From NCBI GenBank assembly GCA_028532985.1, contig JANCIK010000004.1:3224001-3288000 (forward strand): a stretch of DNA of 64,000 nt. The letters run 5' to 3'. Below, piece by piece: positions 30,102-41,831 of this stretch; the first letter of the stretch is position 1; each line of letters begins with the position of its first letter. Source of the DNA: Stropharia rugosoannulata (taxonomy: Eukaryota > Basidiomycota > Agaricomycetes > Agaricales > Strophariaceae). The notes beneath the pieces were generated by a model. The model saw only the letters and a list, made by a program, of their open reading frames with translations. It made no database searches and was not told where the DNA came from. Made by a program: the position numbers and the translations under genes.

Positions 30102-31249
30102 CTTGCATATTGGAGAACATAATTGCATAGAGTTTCACAATTGTATTCTGTTGGTTGTTGACTCTGGGAATTCGGAACTGCAATGCCCAAATGTTAGCAA
30201 ATGCATTGGTGCAGCTGGAAAGGCGATGCTGTCGGTAGAAACTAGTAAAGTCTTCACAGAATTGGAGCTGGGTTGCATATTGGTCCAGTGATGTCAGCAA
30301 AGGCATAGTGTTTCAGCTTGCTAACCAAGCCTTATATCCCAACTGCCAAAAGACACCTCCTGACTTGTAGCTAGGCAGCTCCCAAAACAAAGCTTCTAAA
30401 ATAATATCCCGAAGCTCAAAGGGAACTATTACATTTCACTACATAAGAAAGTATATCACAATCCAAAATAAATACAACATACTTTTCATCCATCCAGGAG
30501 CAATAAGCTCCTGAATCTCTTGCAGTGTTGAGGATAATATGTATAGCCATGAAAATATATAAGCTATAAGGTGAATGCTATGTATTCCAACTAATAGCAG
30601 CAGATACGATCAGTAAAGCTTATATTGAGCTGGCATATAAACATACACTTAGAAAACAGTTCAAAATACACCTGGTGGGTTTGCTGACTAGCTACTATGG
30701 GTATTTTGATAGAAAGACAAGAAGTTGTTATAGACATTGTAAGAAATGTATGGGTCAATTGAAACAGCACAGAATATAGTAAGCCTACAGCAAAAAACAT
30801 TTACTGTTTGTGTAACTATAATGATCACCTGATTATTTACCCAACTTTGCTATACCAGTACATAATGGGTATTGTTCATGTTAGGTAGTATGTGTAAGTA
30901 TGTTCTCTCAGATGTCAACTAAAGAGTAAACGGCTGAATATATATACCTGTTAGGTAGTACGTGTAAGTACGTTCTCTACAGGTAGGTAAATAAGTAAAT
31001 AAGTTTAGTATAGATATGTTGAAGATACGCACCTCAGATGTCGACTAAAGAGTAAACGGCTGAGGTGGGTATTCGTCTGGATGGTGAAAATATTCAGAAG
31101 AAACATAACATATGCAAATGAAATGGAGGTAAAAGGTCGTAAAAGGTAGTGTATGGGTGAGGCTGAGGGTTCGATCCTCGACAGTTTGCAACCATAGTAC
31201 AATAGTAGAATGTACTTTGTAGATAATAATGACTAGGAGCTTTAGTCTA
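30102..31249. other. AT-rich spacer without a supported gene
   Basis: Short ORFs only, none with introns, codon bias or recognisable motifs. It includes the duplicated segment described separately, and a weak tRNA-like fold at 31113-31190. Confidence 0.4.
30882..31072. repeat. Duplicated segments with hairpin ends
   Basis: GTTAGGTAGTAYGTGTAAGT occurs at about 30882 and 30950. The word GACTAAAGAGTAAACGGCTGA or its variant occurs at about 30918 and 31039. The last is framed by CACCTCAG and CTGAGGTG, an 8-bp inverted repeat. Possibly a small mobile or recombining unit. Confidence 0.5.
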
Positions 31250-31392
31250 CTAATTATCACCTTCGTGATTCAAAGGCCCCTCAGCTTCAACTTCATCAAC
31301 CATATTCTCAAACTCCTTTCGGTTTACCTTTCCCTCACAATACTTCCTCCAAGCTGCTGCTAAAGTGTTTGATGTCAGAAACTCCCTAGGCC
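31250..31392 (-). pseudogene. Fragment of a coding 3' end (possibly of a Tet-like gene)
   Basis: On minus, an open stretch ends LAAAWRKYCEGKVNRKEF, then an acidic tail and TAG. It has the look of the C-terminal tail of the Tet-like 2OG oxygenase family, and it lies on the same strand as the decayed gene at 37516-38955. It is cut off at the edge of the CCTGATCA element. It could be the displaced end of that gene or part of another copy. Confidence 0.35.
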
Positions 31393-31494
31393 CCTGATCA
31401 TACCGATCATGGCCGTTTAGACGTGCCGGCCTGATTATGCCTGAACAAGGGACAAGTCACCATGATCAGATAGACGGTTTAGTCTGATCAGATA

Positions 31495-32819
31495 CTCGTG
31501 GTCACAAAAAGTGATGTCGCCGTCACTCAGTTCCCACGGATGAACTTAAAGTACCTGTCATTGTTCATGTCTTTACAAAGGTATTCACAAGTAAATACAT
31601 GACAAAAATTTATAGAACACATTATGAGATGTATGAAAGTGTGAAAGTAAAACTAGAATCTTGTATGACTGCCTTTAGCTGCTAAAACAGCCTGAACTCG
31701 ATCACCCATCTTCCCAATGTGCTTATTGATGGCATCAATTGGGATCTCCTCCCAAGCAGTATGGACGGCGGCAATTAGTTGATCAACTGTGTTGGGAGGG
31801 TGTGGAAGATGCCGTAGAATATTCTTGAGGTCGAGCCAGACAGGCTCAATGGGATTAAGGTCCGGAGAAGATGCTGGATGTGGGAATAAATTGATATGGT
31901 TGCAGGAAAACCATTGCATTGTTGATTTGCTTCGGTGGCTTGCTGCACCATCTTGCTGAAACTTCATTGGACCTCTCTCCTGGGTCAAGCGAGTATAAAA
32001 GTCAAGTAAAGCACCTTGAAGTACCTGTTCCTGATAGCGGGTAGAGTTCATTCCCCCACCTTTTCCTCCAGAATATTCAAGAACCACCAAAGGTCCCTTT
32101 TCTCCTTCGACAATGCAGGCCCAGACCATGACCCGTATTGATGATTGCTTGAATGTTGGAACAAGGCATTCATCGATAAATTCCTCGTCAGCTCGTCGTG
32201 TGATGTAAATACGGCCTCGATTATCACCCAGATAAATATAGCATTCATCTGAGAAAATAACGTGCTTCCAATGATGTGGCTGCAAAACTTTGTTGATGCG
32301 CGCCCAGTTAAGTCTAGCTCGTTTATGACGAGGGGAGAGGTAAGGGACACGACATGCAACTCTGCGGTGGTATCCGTGCCTTGCAAGAACATTTCGGATA
32401 GTACTTGTGCAAACATTTACTGCAATTTGGTTGGTAATTTGCCCAAGGGCAATACAGCGCTGATTTCGGGCCAAGCAAATGACATGTCGCACGTCATAGC
32501 TGTTAAGCTTCGGAGGACGACCTGAACGCAGTTTATTTGACGTGGAACCAGTTTCTAGGTACCGTTTAACTATGCACTGTGCAGTGCAAGGATTGACATT
32601 TTCATGCCGGCTAGCTTCGGCTGCATTTCCTGTTGCAATGGCATATCCAACAATTCTATTCTTTTTTGGAGTATCGACTTCTTGCCGAGAAGTAGCACTT
32701 TGTGACATTTGGGAGGGAACAAGTAAGTGGTTAGTGATGTACAGCGAAACAAAGGTTCAACTAAATCGGCGCACTGACATGTTTATTACATAAGCGACAT
32801 CACTTTTTGTGACCACGAG
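31495..32819 (-). mobile_element. Tc1/mariner element, structurally intact
   Basis: Perfect 26-bp terminal inverted repeats (31495-31520 and 32794-32819, outer end CTCGTGGTCAC). TA lies on both sides (31493-31494 and 32820-32821), the hallmark target duplication of this superfamily. Length 1325 bp with one full transposase ORF. It is inserted between two copies of a 22-24 bp repeat, TAGACGGYTTAGTCTGATCA. Confidence 0.95.
31653..32708 (-). CDS. Tc1-family DDE transposase
   Basis: 351 aa, uninterrupted. An N-terminal helix-turn-helix region (about 15-110, with GRPPKL as the hinge) recognises the inverted repeats. The catalytic triad is D154 (VIFSDECY), D253 (QQDGAASH) and E288 (SPDLNPIEPVW), i.e. 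DD34E as in Tc1. The C-terminal helical region follows. It cuts and pastes the 1.3-kb element at TA. All key residues are present, so the copy could be active. Confidence 0.95.
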   Translation of the reverse strand: MSQSATSRQEVDTPKKNRIVGYAIATGNAAEASRHENVNPCTAQCIVKRYLETGSTSNKLRSGRPPKLNSYDVRHVICLARNQRCIALGQITNQIAVNVCTSTIRNVLARHGYHRRVACRVPYLSPRHKRARLNWARINKVLQPHHWKHVIFSDECYIYLGDNRGRIYITRRADEEFIDECLVPTFKQSSIRVMVWACIVEGEKGPLVVLEYSGGKGGGMNSTRYQEQVLQGALLDFYTRLTQERGPMKFQQDGAASHRSKSTMQWFSCNHINLFPHPASSPDLNPIEPVWLDLKNILRHLPHPPNTVDQLIAAVHTAWEEIPIDAINKHIGKMGDRVQAVLAAKGSHTRF

Positions 32820-33570
32820 TAGACGGCTTAGTCTGATCATACATAATATTAGCAGTCTGATTATGGTCATGGCTATGTCGGCCTGATTAGCCTGACTGAT
32901 CAGGGTATGATCAAGCTTACATAATCACCTATGGTGATCAGACAGTACTTCAACACGTCATATCCTATCAGTTTTATTCTCTTACTTGACACTTTATTGC
33001 TTATAGTTACTGATATTGTAGTCCCTTCACTTATTTGTATTAATACTTGGATGTTGATTTAAAAATTAGATAGGAAAATAAATTTATATTTCACTAATTA
33101 AACACTACTGTAATACATTGTCTGTACATTGCAGAGACTAAAGCAATTACTATACTACATGATTTCACTAATAATACTACAATTTAACTACTAAACATTC
33201 TTTCGACACTCGACTCAGTAAAGGAACAGTGGGGGGGCTCAGAATGCAAGAGGTGACACAAGTCAGCCCCCTTTATACATTTTCCATATGCCACACCCTA
33301 AAGAATGTCTCGTGATATTTAATAGGTTGGCTGACTGGGTTGTCAATTCAGACTGGGCTATAAATAGTCACCTTTAATCTCCACTAAGTAGTAAGGAGAG
33401 TAAGGTGTACAAAGTGCTATGTGTGGTGGGCTCAGAGAATCAGAGGTTACAACTTACCAGCCTCCTTCGGAAGGTACACATGCCTACAAGTCCTAATAAG
33501 GAAGTACAACTAAACTTCATTTAATTGTAGATGTGAAGTAAATTAACATATGTGCATCAGATCTGTAAGT

Positions 33571-36500
33571 TCATTTGCCACTGCGCCCACGAGTCGACTT
33601 TACGTTTGCACCACACTGTGCAAACCTAAGTCTCATGGCAGGTGCATCAATGGTAGGCTGTACAGCTAAGGTGGAGGCGGCCGGCGCTGATGGAAGTTCA
33701 TTTGTCGAGATGCAGCCATCAGTCAAAGAATTTGTCAGGTTGACAGCCTGAGATCTAGTTTGATTGCGACCTGATGATTTGGCAGGCAGACTGCTAGGTA
33801 ATGTGCGAGACTCTATGGAGTCGGAGCTGTTACCCAAGTGCTTGTCCTTGGCCTGTGGTGGTATAGAGACCTGTTCAGGTATGTTACCGCTATTATCAGT
33901 GATGATTGAATCAATAATTGATGGGGATTCCATCAATGCTGCTATATTTAGGTCTGCAGCTGTGTGAGTCAGGGTGACCGATGGCTGCTCCTCAGAGCTT
34001 GGTGGATCTAGAGATTATTAGTATGTTATATGTCTTGTTAATAAAGAATTGTGAATACCATTAGAAGGCCCAGTATTAACTGTTATGGCTGTGGTAATAG
34101 AATCAGGGGCTGTTGCAGTCGAAGGGGAATCCAATAATGCAGGATCTGACAAGTACATGTCATCTGTACTGTCATTTTCACTGATGGGCGACATCTTGAC
34201 AAGGGCTCCCACAGTGTTCTCAGTGCCCTCTGTAGTGCTGTTTAATGTGATTTGACTTAATATAATAAGGCAAATGTACTACATACCTTCCATTTGCAAG
34301 CTAAGCATGTGCATCTTGGACTCAATAGAGGCAGAAGCAGTGAGAATTTGAGTGGTTGAAAGTGACTCCTGGCTGGATCCGCTGAGATTGACAGTTCCCG
34401 AGCCCGATGCATGAGGATCAAGGTTCCCCTTGATGGTGTTGTGGCTTAAAAATACCTCAGTATCCCAAGTGTGCAAAAGATTCTTTACCCAGACTGGATT
34501 ATGTACAGTTGCTTCAATGAGGTACTGCTTGTAGTAGTGATAGTCCTGTGCATAAGTAATGCCCGTTTGTGGTCCGATGCCTGTGATTGTGTCAAAGACT
34601 TTGTCAATCAAAAGAACATAGCACCCCTGATTCAAATCTTTAGTCATCAGAACTAAAAATGTTATCTATGACGACAGTGTACTTGCCACGGTTGAAACCC
34701 ATGCAACAAATCCAAATGTTGTTGCAGGCACTACATCATTGCACAAGTACATGCTGGCCTTTCTCGAAACAGCACTTTGTGTACTGAATGTTGCTCCTTT
34801 ACCAGAGACTACAGTGCAAGCAAGCTAATATCATAGATAATGTATGTGTGCAATCATTTTAATCAGTGTGTAATACATGTATAATATTTGTATACTTACC
34901 ATGAACAGTTCATCTCGGAGAAAGTATCTGCTTATGTTAGTTGTATCACCATTTTTGCATAGAAGCGGTGGGAAGCATGCATAACCACCTGAGCTGTCTT
35001 CACCCTCGGTGCCATGTCCAAGAAGTTCCATGATCTCGGGAACAGTGCTTCGCAAGAATGACTTATCTTTGAAATATTTTCCCTGCATGGAGAAGATTCC
35101 AGCTGCGGATTCACGTAGCCTTGTTATTGTAGAAGAGCGACTAGCAGATGATGCAGAAGAAAACTAATTTACTCACAGCAGTATCAGCATAATTGTTCAA
35201 AGCCTTCAAAGTTTAATAGAAAATTATGCTTACTATTTTGAAGTAGTCGGACTGGTATCCAGGATCAGACAGCATGGCCATGATGTTATAGTAAGCTGGG
35301 GGGATGGCCTCGCAGAATTCAGCAGCATATCCTGCACGGATGTTCTCTGCAGAAGTGTAGCAAATTGGATTACTGGAGAGAAACAATGGGCAGGGAGTGG
35401 TAGCAATTAATGGGTCAATGTACAAATTGCAAAACAAGCCATAATGATTTCCAAGTTTCTCAGCATTCTTCTGAATTGCTTTAGGAGTAGTCATAGATGT
35501 AATCTTGAATGTATTGAGCCCTTCTTTAGCATCAGCAGAAACCTTGTTCTCGAGAGAGTCAATGTGAAGTTGCAACTTGGAAATATGACGCTTGAGATCC
35601 TTGTTCTCCATTTGAGCAGTGCACATATTGCGAAACGTCTGCATATATATCTTGAAGAATTAGGACACAGAGATCATATTTAGAGTATAGTTGGCGCTAT
35701 TATAATTAAGGGATGTACCCCATAAAGTTGAGATATGTCATGAAGATTGGTTGGCATTTTGAATGGAACAGGTTCACCATTTTCTCCGGTTCTGTGTATG
35801 TATGGCTGAGCAGCAGGTGAGTTTGATTGTCCGGATAGAGATGGTGAGGTTGATATATGATCAGCAAGCAAGGTGTCCGTAGAGCTGGCCGACAAAGAGG
35901 ACTGAGAAGACTGAGAAGACTGCCACTCGAGAAGGACAATTGAATATTTCCAACTCAGTAAGATATGGAGACAATCCTAGTCACTGGTTAGATTATAAGA
36001 GACGGTTAAACATTATTACAATACATACCTGCATCAAAGAATATTTCATTGATTGTGTAAACTCCAACTCCTCCAAATACCTCATTTGCTCCTCTGATAA
36101 CAGTACATGCATAGGATAATCTTCTAGAATTGGCCAAGTCAAGCCTGGATTCAATCCAATTGGCAACAACTTGAAGAAAGTCCTTGAAATTGTATACATC
36201 TGCTGGCAGTAATTTGAGCCCTGACTTTAGCATTGCCTATTGCGGCTAAGACAGATACTGTAAGTAAATACTCATGATAAACATAATAAAGATACTACAA
36301 ACTTGAAACAAGTTATCAAGAGAAAGAAAGGCTATGACACTATTTGGAAACTCAAATGCTATAGCAATTCTGTACCCTTGCCTTGCATTTGGAGTTATCT
36401 TGACAACATTATTCCAGGTGTCTTTATTGTACCATTGGACGGATGTATGAGTTAGGTAGGCCAACTGTAAAATGGTGGTTATTTTTACTAGCATATAAAG

Positions 36501-36863
36501 ATTTAATAAGCTTACTTGAAATACTTGAGAAGTAAAATCCAAGATAACAGATCTTGGAGTCGACCATAAACCTCTCCATACAAGTGTGTTAACCTCCGGT
36601 GGATTTGGGTTGCTTTTTGTAAGAAGTAGAGCTGGAGGAAAAAGACTAGCCATATTATACTGGCTGCCTCGTTTAGCAGTAGAGGTATTTTCTAAAGGAG
36701 TGACTAAGCTGTTTTTGTTATGCTGTTTCCCAGTACTAGTTTTAGGCTTTGTTTCATCTGCCCACAATTGTTGAACCGAAAGATCATAGCCTTTATCTTT
36801 CATGTAGTTGAAGGCTGATTTCAAGTATAAATAATGAGCTAAGCACTCCCAGTATTCAGGCAT
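33571..36863 (-). CDS. Large multi-exon gene of unknown function inside the CCTGATCA element
   Basis: On minus, about nine to ten coding segments are separated by 50-110-nt AT-rich introns with GT/AG ends. They run from MPEYWECLAHYLYLK (36863) to a C-terminus ending STRGRSGK (33571). One clear intron is GTAAGC...TTTACAG near 36517-36467. The N-terminal half is helical and globular (W and F rich). Then come a Ser/Gln-rich linker, a coiled-coil stretch (KDLKRHISKLQLHIDSLENK, about 35580), and another globular part with GYACFPPLL. A long Ser/Thr-rich disordered tail follows, with a basic end. I cannot name a family. Exon limits are approximate and small lesions cannot be excluded. Confidence 0.55.
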
Positions 36864-37089
36864 AGTACTAGTATGATGTGGGGGGAAAGAAAGAAAGCAT
36901 ACTATTCACTGAAGCCAGTGATATGAAAGCAGAGTAAAGATAGACATCAGATAATACAACATGACATGAGACTTATCAAGTCAGTACACGTGAAGTTATT
37001 GATTTAAATAGTAGGAAAGCAGGGGTTCTCTATTCAACTTGAGAATAATGTACATATACTACTTAGAATAAACTATAGCACTTCTCTCA

Positions 37090-37345
37090 TAATACTGGTC
37101 CCTAACAAGTGAGCTACAACATGAATGAGGTTGGGATGAGTGCTATTCAGCTGCATCAAAGTTACTTTCACACGGACTGCCAATGGACTTCACATCATAG
37201 TCACAGAATCATTAGTAAGTTTGAAGGACTAGACATGGAGGGGTCCTCTATTAAACTACATAGGGATATATATCTAGTGTACACTAGCTGGTATGTAAAG
37301 TATCTTGTAATACTGGTCCTTACCTGGTGAGCTACAACATAAATA
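37090..37345 (+). repeat. Short direct repeat, two copies
   Basis: TAATACTGGTCC, then a variable stretch, then GTGAGCTACAACATRAATRAGGT, occurs at about 37090-37135 and 37308-37350, 215 bp apart, just outside the start of the large gene. Confidence 0.5.
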
Positions 37346-37515
37346 AGGTGAGGTGAAGGTCAATGTGTGGGAATGTCCGACTTCAATTATGCCTATTTAT
37401 ATCCCTTGCTTAATGATTAGATCGACCTGGCATGATTATGTGAAATCTCAGCTAATCATGGCCTGGCACTAGTCTGATCAGCCGGAGGACTGGCCTGATC
37501 AAGGGACTTGCCTGA

Positions 37516-38955
37516 TCAGGCTAGTTTGAAGTTTCCGACAGAAGTGACGATAGCAGCTTGTTGCTGCTGGAAATCAGGGTCTTCAGTGGTCGGATCAACA
37601 TTGGGGACTCCTGTTCCATGAAGCCTTTTAGGCTGCCAGACAATACAAGTGTTCGTTGCTTGCTGGATATGAATCCCATATTCTGGAAGAAAGAAGTTTC
37701 CTCCATAAGACACACAGTTATGGGAACAATGCAGGGTAAGCATTGCTCCATATGTGTGGGGGTGACCTTCCTTATGCATATGCCTATAAGTTAAAGTGGA
37801 TGATCAGAAATGGAGATATAGCGACAAGAGAAATATACCTTGAATAATTTCTTGTGATAAAAGCTCCTGGTGGGGCAAGACCAGTACCAAGGAAATCATA
37901 TGACTCATGGGGCAGAGACACAGTATACTTTGTAACATCAGTAGTTGGAGCCTCCGAATCACCTTCTTTCATTGTCCTCATCGATGATTCTTCATGGCAC
38001 TCCTGGTAGTTGTTACCTTCTCCATCGTTTGAAGGAATTCCAAGCACCTTTGAAAAGTTCTTGATATCAGTTGTCACCTCCCCAGGAAGCTGTTTCTCCA
38101 TAAGCTGCCATATAAAGGCAAACAAATTGGAACCCTTGATGTTGGCCTCAACCCTTTTATCGCCCAAAAGTTTCTTCTTTGATGCAACAATGTTTTGGAC
38201 CCAGCCAAACTTGCATCAGCTTCTGGCACCTGCAGACCAACCAAGCTGAACAAGCTCCCCAGGATCTTCTTTCTATAAGAAATATTAGTATAAGTTACAA
38301 AGACAGTAAACAAGAATACCCTAAGATTTTGGCGAATGTTAGTCTGAAACTCAGCAGTATCCTTTGCCCATTTGAGAGCACCCTTATGCTTGCAAAAGCC
38401 ACGAATAACAACCCCAACAACTTTGCCAGTTTCAGAGTCTTCGAGAATCACATTCTCATCAGGACCAATGTCCAAAGAAAGTCTAGAAGGATCGAGCAGA
38501 TGTAATGGCTTTCGAGGAATCCTAGCATCGGCCTGTTTGCCTACTGTAAAATGGTCCCTCCATTTGTCCACGATTTCCTAATTCTTGGTGATGATATGCA
38601 TAGGGGGGGGGTAGTAGTCGCTTTCAGCCAGTTTCTGAACCTTTACCCTCTTGATGCCTTTAAGAAACTTGTCCTGATCCTCGTTAGTCCAGTTAAGTCT
38701 ACTTGCTTTGGTAAAGTTGGATTTTCTCTTTTTATATGACTTTGCTGCAGTTTTTCCAGCATTATAGGCAGCAAACAAAGTAGGGAAGTGGGTATGGCGA
38801 GGTGGAAGAGCAGATGTGATTGTTTCATATATGCTGGGAAAGGAGCTGAACAGAAAGAGTATACTCGAGGACGAGTACATGATTTGAAGATACATGGAGC
38901 ATATACAAGGGCAAGTACCTAGCCTAGTCTGACTTGGAGCCTTGATTTCTGACAT
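37516..38955 (-). pseudogene. Decayed Tet-like 2OG-Fe(II) oxygenase gene
   Basis: Coding segments on minus run from MSEIKAPSQTRLG (38955) to a stop inside the CCTGATCA repeat (37516). The C-terminal part has the family look: HMHKEGHPHTYG (H-x-D/E-like), GGNFFLPEYGI, then WQPKRLHGTG with the distal His. Introns with GT/AG ends fit near 38287 and 37840-37780. Two in-frame stops break otherwise good coding sequence: TAG 38578-38580 and TGA 38216-38218. The usual HxD appears as HKE. Members of this family oxidise methylated bases or are of unknown substrate, and in basidiomycetes they are often expanded beside transposons. Family assignment is from remembered motif patterns. Confidence 0.5.
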
Positions 38956-39056
38956 AGATTTTAGGATTCTGACAGCAACATGTATTCACACCCTGCTTTG
39001 CCTTTTATTGCCCGTGAGCTGTGCTACAAAAAGAGTTCTAGCTACGGCCGAGGAAC

Positions 39057-39749
39057 CTATGCAGATGAGTATGGGCCGCTTTTTCCACTTAACTTAAAGC
39101 TAGCATTGATAACTTTCCTGCACTCCTGGACTATAATTACTAGATAGAGACTCTGTTTTATGCTATTTGCTTTGAGCTGCAACTCCATGATTTTAGTCTT
39201 GTGCTGTGCCAGAAGGTTGCCTTGACTGGCCAATGACTCACACAGGCCCAAAATTTTCTTATCTTTTTGGGTACTGGATTCTTTAAAGGTCCCGACTTTG
39301 GATGCTAGTTTCCTAATTCTAGCTCTTGTGTTCTTGAGTTCAGTGTGGAGCTGCTTATTGGTTTCTTTCTGCCCATCATGGATCCCTTTGGCCTGTCTGA
39401 GGCAATATTTGAGGTTATCACAGCTCTGGCAGATTTTTGCATGTTTGGATTCAGCCTCTTTCATTTTGGTCTGTTACACCTTTGCATCTATTTCCAAAGC
39501 AAGGACTTTTGTCTCCAAAGCATTGATTCTGACCAGAGTTGGTTACCAATTCAGACATAGTGTCCAGTTTGGCTGTGTATTTATTGAGCATGATCTCATA
39601 TCTTTGGAGAGTAACCTCCCTCTAAATTAGACACAAATTAGCCCAAATAAACCCAGTATCATAGTATAATCAGAGGATTGGCCTACCACATTGATATTGG
39701 TATTATTTGGGTTTGTGGAGCCAGAAATGTTATCCTGATTGGCAACCAT
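39057..39749 (-). pseudogene. Coiled-coil protein gene, frameshifted
   Basis: MVANQDNISGSTNPNN starts at 39749. A GTAGGC...TTTAG intron of about 65 nt follows, then REVTLQRYEIMLNKYTAKL. The frame then shifts near 39545 and continues as heptad-rich sequence (ALETKVLALEIDAKV, a TAA stop, then QTKMKEAESKHAK). It ends at 39057. The Leu/Lys/Glu periodicity is that of a coiled coil. Family unknown. Confidence 0.5.
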
Positions 39750-40000
39750 AATGATTCAGATGGCATTTGGTAGTAGTAGGTGTGAGATGTTGGAAGTGGG
39801 ATATTAGAAGGTGTGGAATGAATGTAAAGCTTTTATCTGGCATCCTCCTCCTCTAGAATCCACAATGTCTATCTATAAACTATATGATCATGCTTTAATT
39901 ACTTCTATGTCTGTCTACCCAGTGTATCCAAACTTACAACTGACCTAAAAGGTCTTTATTATTAATGTTTCATTAGGTTTATTATGGTACTGTCATGTGA

Positions 40001-40135
40001 CCAAAAGCCCGGGCTCAAGCCCAGTGCTCGGGCTTTTGAGCACCTCAAGCCAGGCCCAAAGCCCGGCCAAGCCTGCAAAACCGGGCCGGGCCGGGCTTGA
40101 GCAGGCTTTGGGCCTCAAGCCCAAGCCTGCAAATC
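40001..40135. repeat. GC-rich low-complexity block of CCCGGGC words
   Basis: Repeats and inverted repeats of AAGCCCGGGCTT-type words over about 135 bp. Strong hairpin potential, very different from its AT-rich surroundings. Confidence 0.75.
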
Positions 40136-40568
40136 ACTAGTGGTTGGTACTACTGATTATAAAAAAATAAGTACAGTAGTAGTGGTGGTCCAGTATAGAG
40201 AGCAACTCCGCGAATTCCCGCGCATTAGGCGAGAACAGTTGGTGATTAGGGCCGGAGCCAAGCTGGCGTCGTATCCTACACAAGAATAGAATGCAAAGAT
40301 ATAAGATAGATCAGATAAGGATTTCATATATGCATTATTAAAAGCTGTTATCTATTATCATTCTCATTATCTGACACATTGCTAGAACAATCTGAATCAG
40401 AACTCCCATAAGACAAATATTCATCATCGTTTACTGGTTCTTCTGTGCCATTCTGTCGAGATTCATCATGGGACTTGCCCTGATACTCTGGAAGCTTTCT
40501 GTTTACGTGTTAAGCACTCCAGAAGTCTGTCGAGCTTCAAGCTTCAAGCTCCGGGATTTGCCAGCCTA

Positions 40569-41764
40569 ATGGTGACTGTAAAACCATTTGTAAGTGGTAG
40601 CATAAGTAGCTACACTGTCCTGTGTGTTGGTATCGATTCTGATCTCCTTATCAGTATTATGTCTGCTCAGATCGTGAAGGCATTCAACGCATTATCGAAG
40701 ACCACTGGGTCCTCTGGATTGTGGCATTCAAATCTTCAACAACTGTGTTATGCCCTTTATCGAGCACGAACAACGGGACCCGCGCTCCGAGCTTTTACGA
40801 ACAATCAAGCTAGTCGAAGAGGAACCAGAAGAACTGATAAAAGAAGAAGCAGATGAAGGTGACCCGTTCGCTGCCTTTGACTATGGCATATGGCTCTTCG
40901 TCGGCTTGAAATGCAACCGCCACTCGCACGTTACTATGTTGTCAAAGCCGCTATCTCCTCTAATGCAGACGAAAAACTCAAGGCTGCGGCGCACAGTTTT
41001 CTCGTTTTCTAGCTCACAGAATCCACCAGGACCGATTTCAGAAAGCGTTACATGCTAGCTGCGACACATCATGCAAACAAATCCACCGTTCTTTGCCGTG
41101 CCGTACCGCGAGCGGTAGCTGTGCCCGATCCCATGCCGGCCACGACCATCCTCTGGTTTATGAAGGAATGGTTCGAACGGCAAGTTGTCTCTGTGCCTGA
41201 ACTTCGGCTATTCTGCAAAGATGGCATACGCGCTGTAGCTGAGAGGAAAAGGCAGATTGATAGAAGCCAACAGAAGCTCCAGACAAAGAAGCTGAAGACG
41301 CCCCTTCGATACCACTGTGCCACGGTCGGATGTGGTATAGAGGCAGACAAAGGCAAGCTGCTTTCTCAATGTACGCGTACAGCCTGCCTGCCAATTCTTG
41401 GTACTAATTATGTTCAGGCGCTGGGAAATGCGATATGGATAAGAAGCCGAGCTACTACAGCAAGGAGTGCCAGAAGAAAGATTGGGTAAACCACAAACCA
41501 TACTGCCGACCAGGAGCAGAATGTTCAGTTATTGACGATGGCTCTACGGTCCCTACGGAGGCGTCAAATAAGATCAGGTCGTCAGAAGGCGCTCTTCATG
41601 TGCCAATCCAGTTGCAAGACGGATCAACAACCTACCTGAGCTCCACAACTATCGACGGAGAGACTCTCAAGGAAATTAGGGATAAGGCAAAAGATGCACT
41701 GGAAACCCACTCCAGGCTTAGAACGTTGATGAACAGCGGACAAATACTTGAAAGATATGATTAA
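40569..41764 (+). pseudogene. MYND-type zinc finger protein, degenerate
   Basis: Coding similarity to itself across frames: CGIQIFNNCVMPFIEHE and DPFAAFDYG in frame 1, then LARYYVVKAAISSNADEKL and TDFRKRYMLAATHHANKS in frame 0, with a TAG between (about 41009). An intron at 41371-41417 (GTACGC...TTCAG) joins to the MYND finger. Seven of eight ligands remain: HCATVGC, SQCAGKC, SKEC and NHKPYC. The codon at 41456-41458 is TAC (Tyr) where the family has Cys. Frameshift, stop and a lost ligand together say pseudogene. Its ancestor would have mediated protein interactions through the finger. Confidence 0.65.
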
Positions 41765-41831
41765 ATAGATATACTGTATCACCACCACAAGTGATGTTGA
41801 AAATATATTGCCTCGTCTCTCTTGCAGTCAG

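Larger units (their letters stand above)
31385..37516. mobile_element. Candidate DNA element bounded by CCTGATCA subterminal repeats
   Basis: Both ends carry clusters of TGATCA/TGATTA words: about three at 31385-31490, four more after the Tc1 copy up to 32960, and three to four at 37395-37516. The outermost are CCTGATCA in inverted orientation, and both flanks show CTAG next to them. The enclosed gene (33571-36863) could be its protein. A Tc1 copy sits in its left subterminal zone. No transposase signature was recognised in the large gene, so the class is open. Confidence 0.4.

Noticed and set aside
31113..31190. tRNA-like fold with 7-bp acceptor pairing and GGTTCGATCC
   Set aside because: T-arm is one base off, no proper anticodon arm, weak A box. 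Probably a tRNA-derived relic or chance.
40001..40135. CRISPR-like or promoter CpG island
   Set aside because: Words are overlapping and irregular with no spacer structure; it is low-complexity GC repeat.
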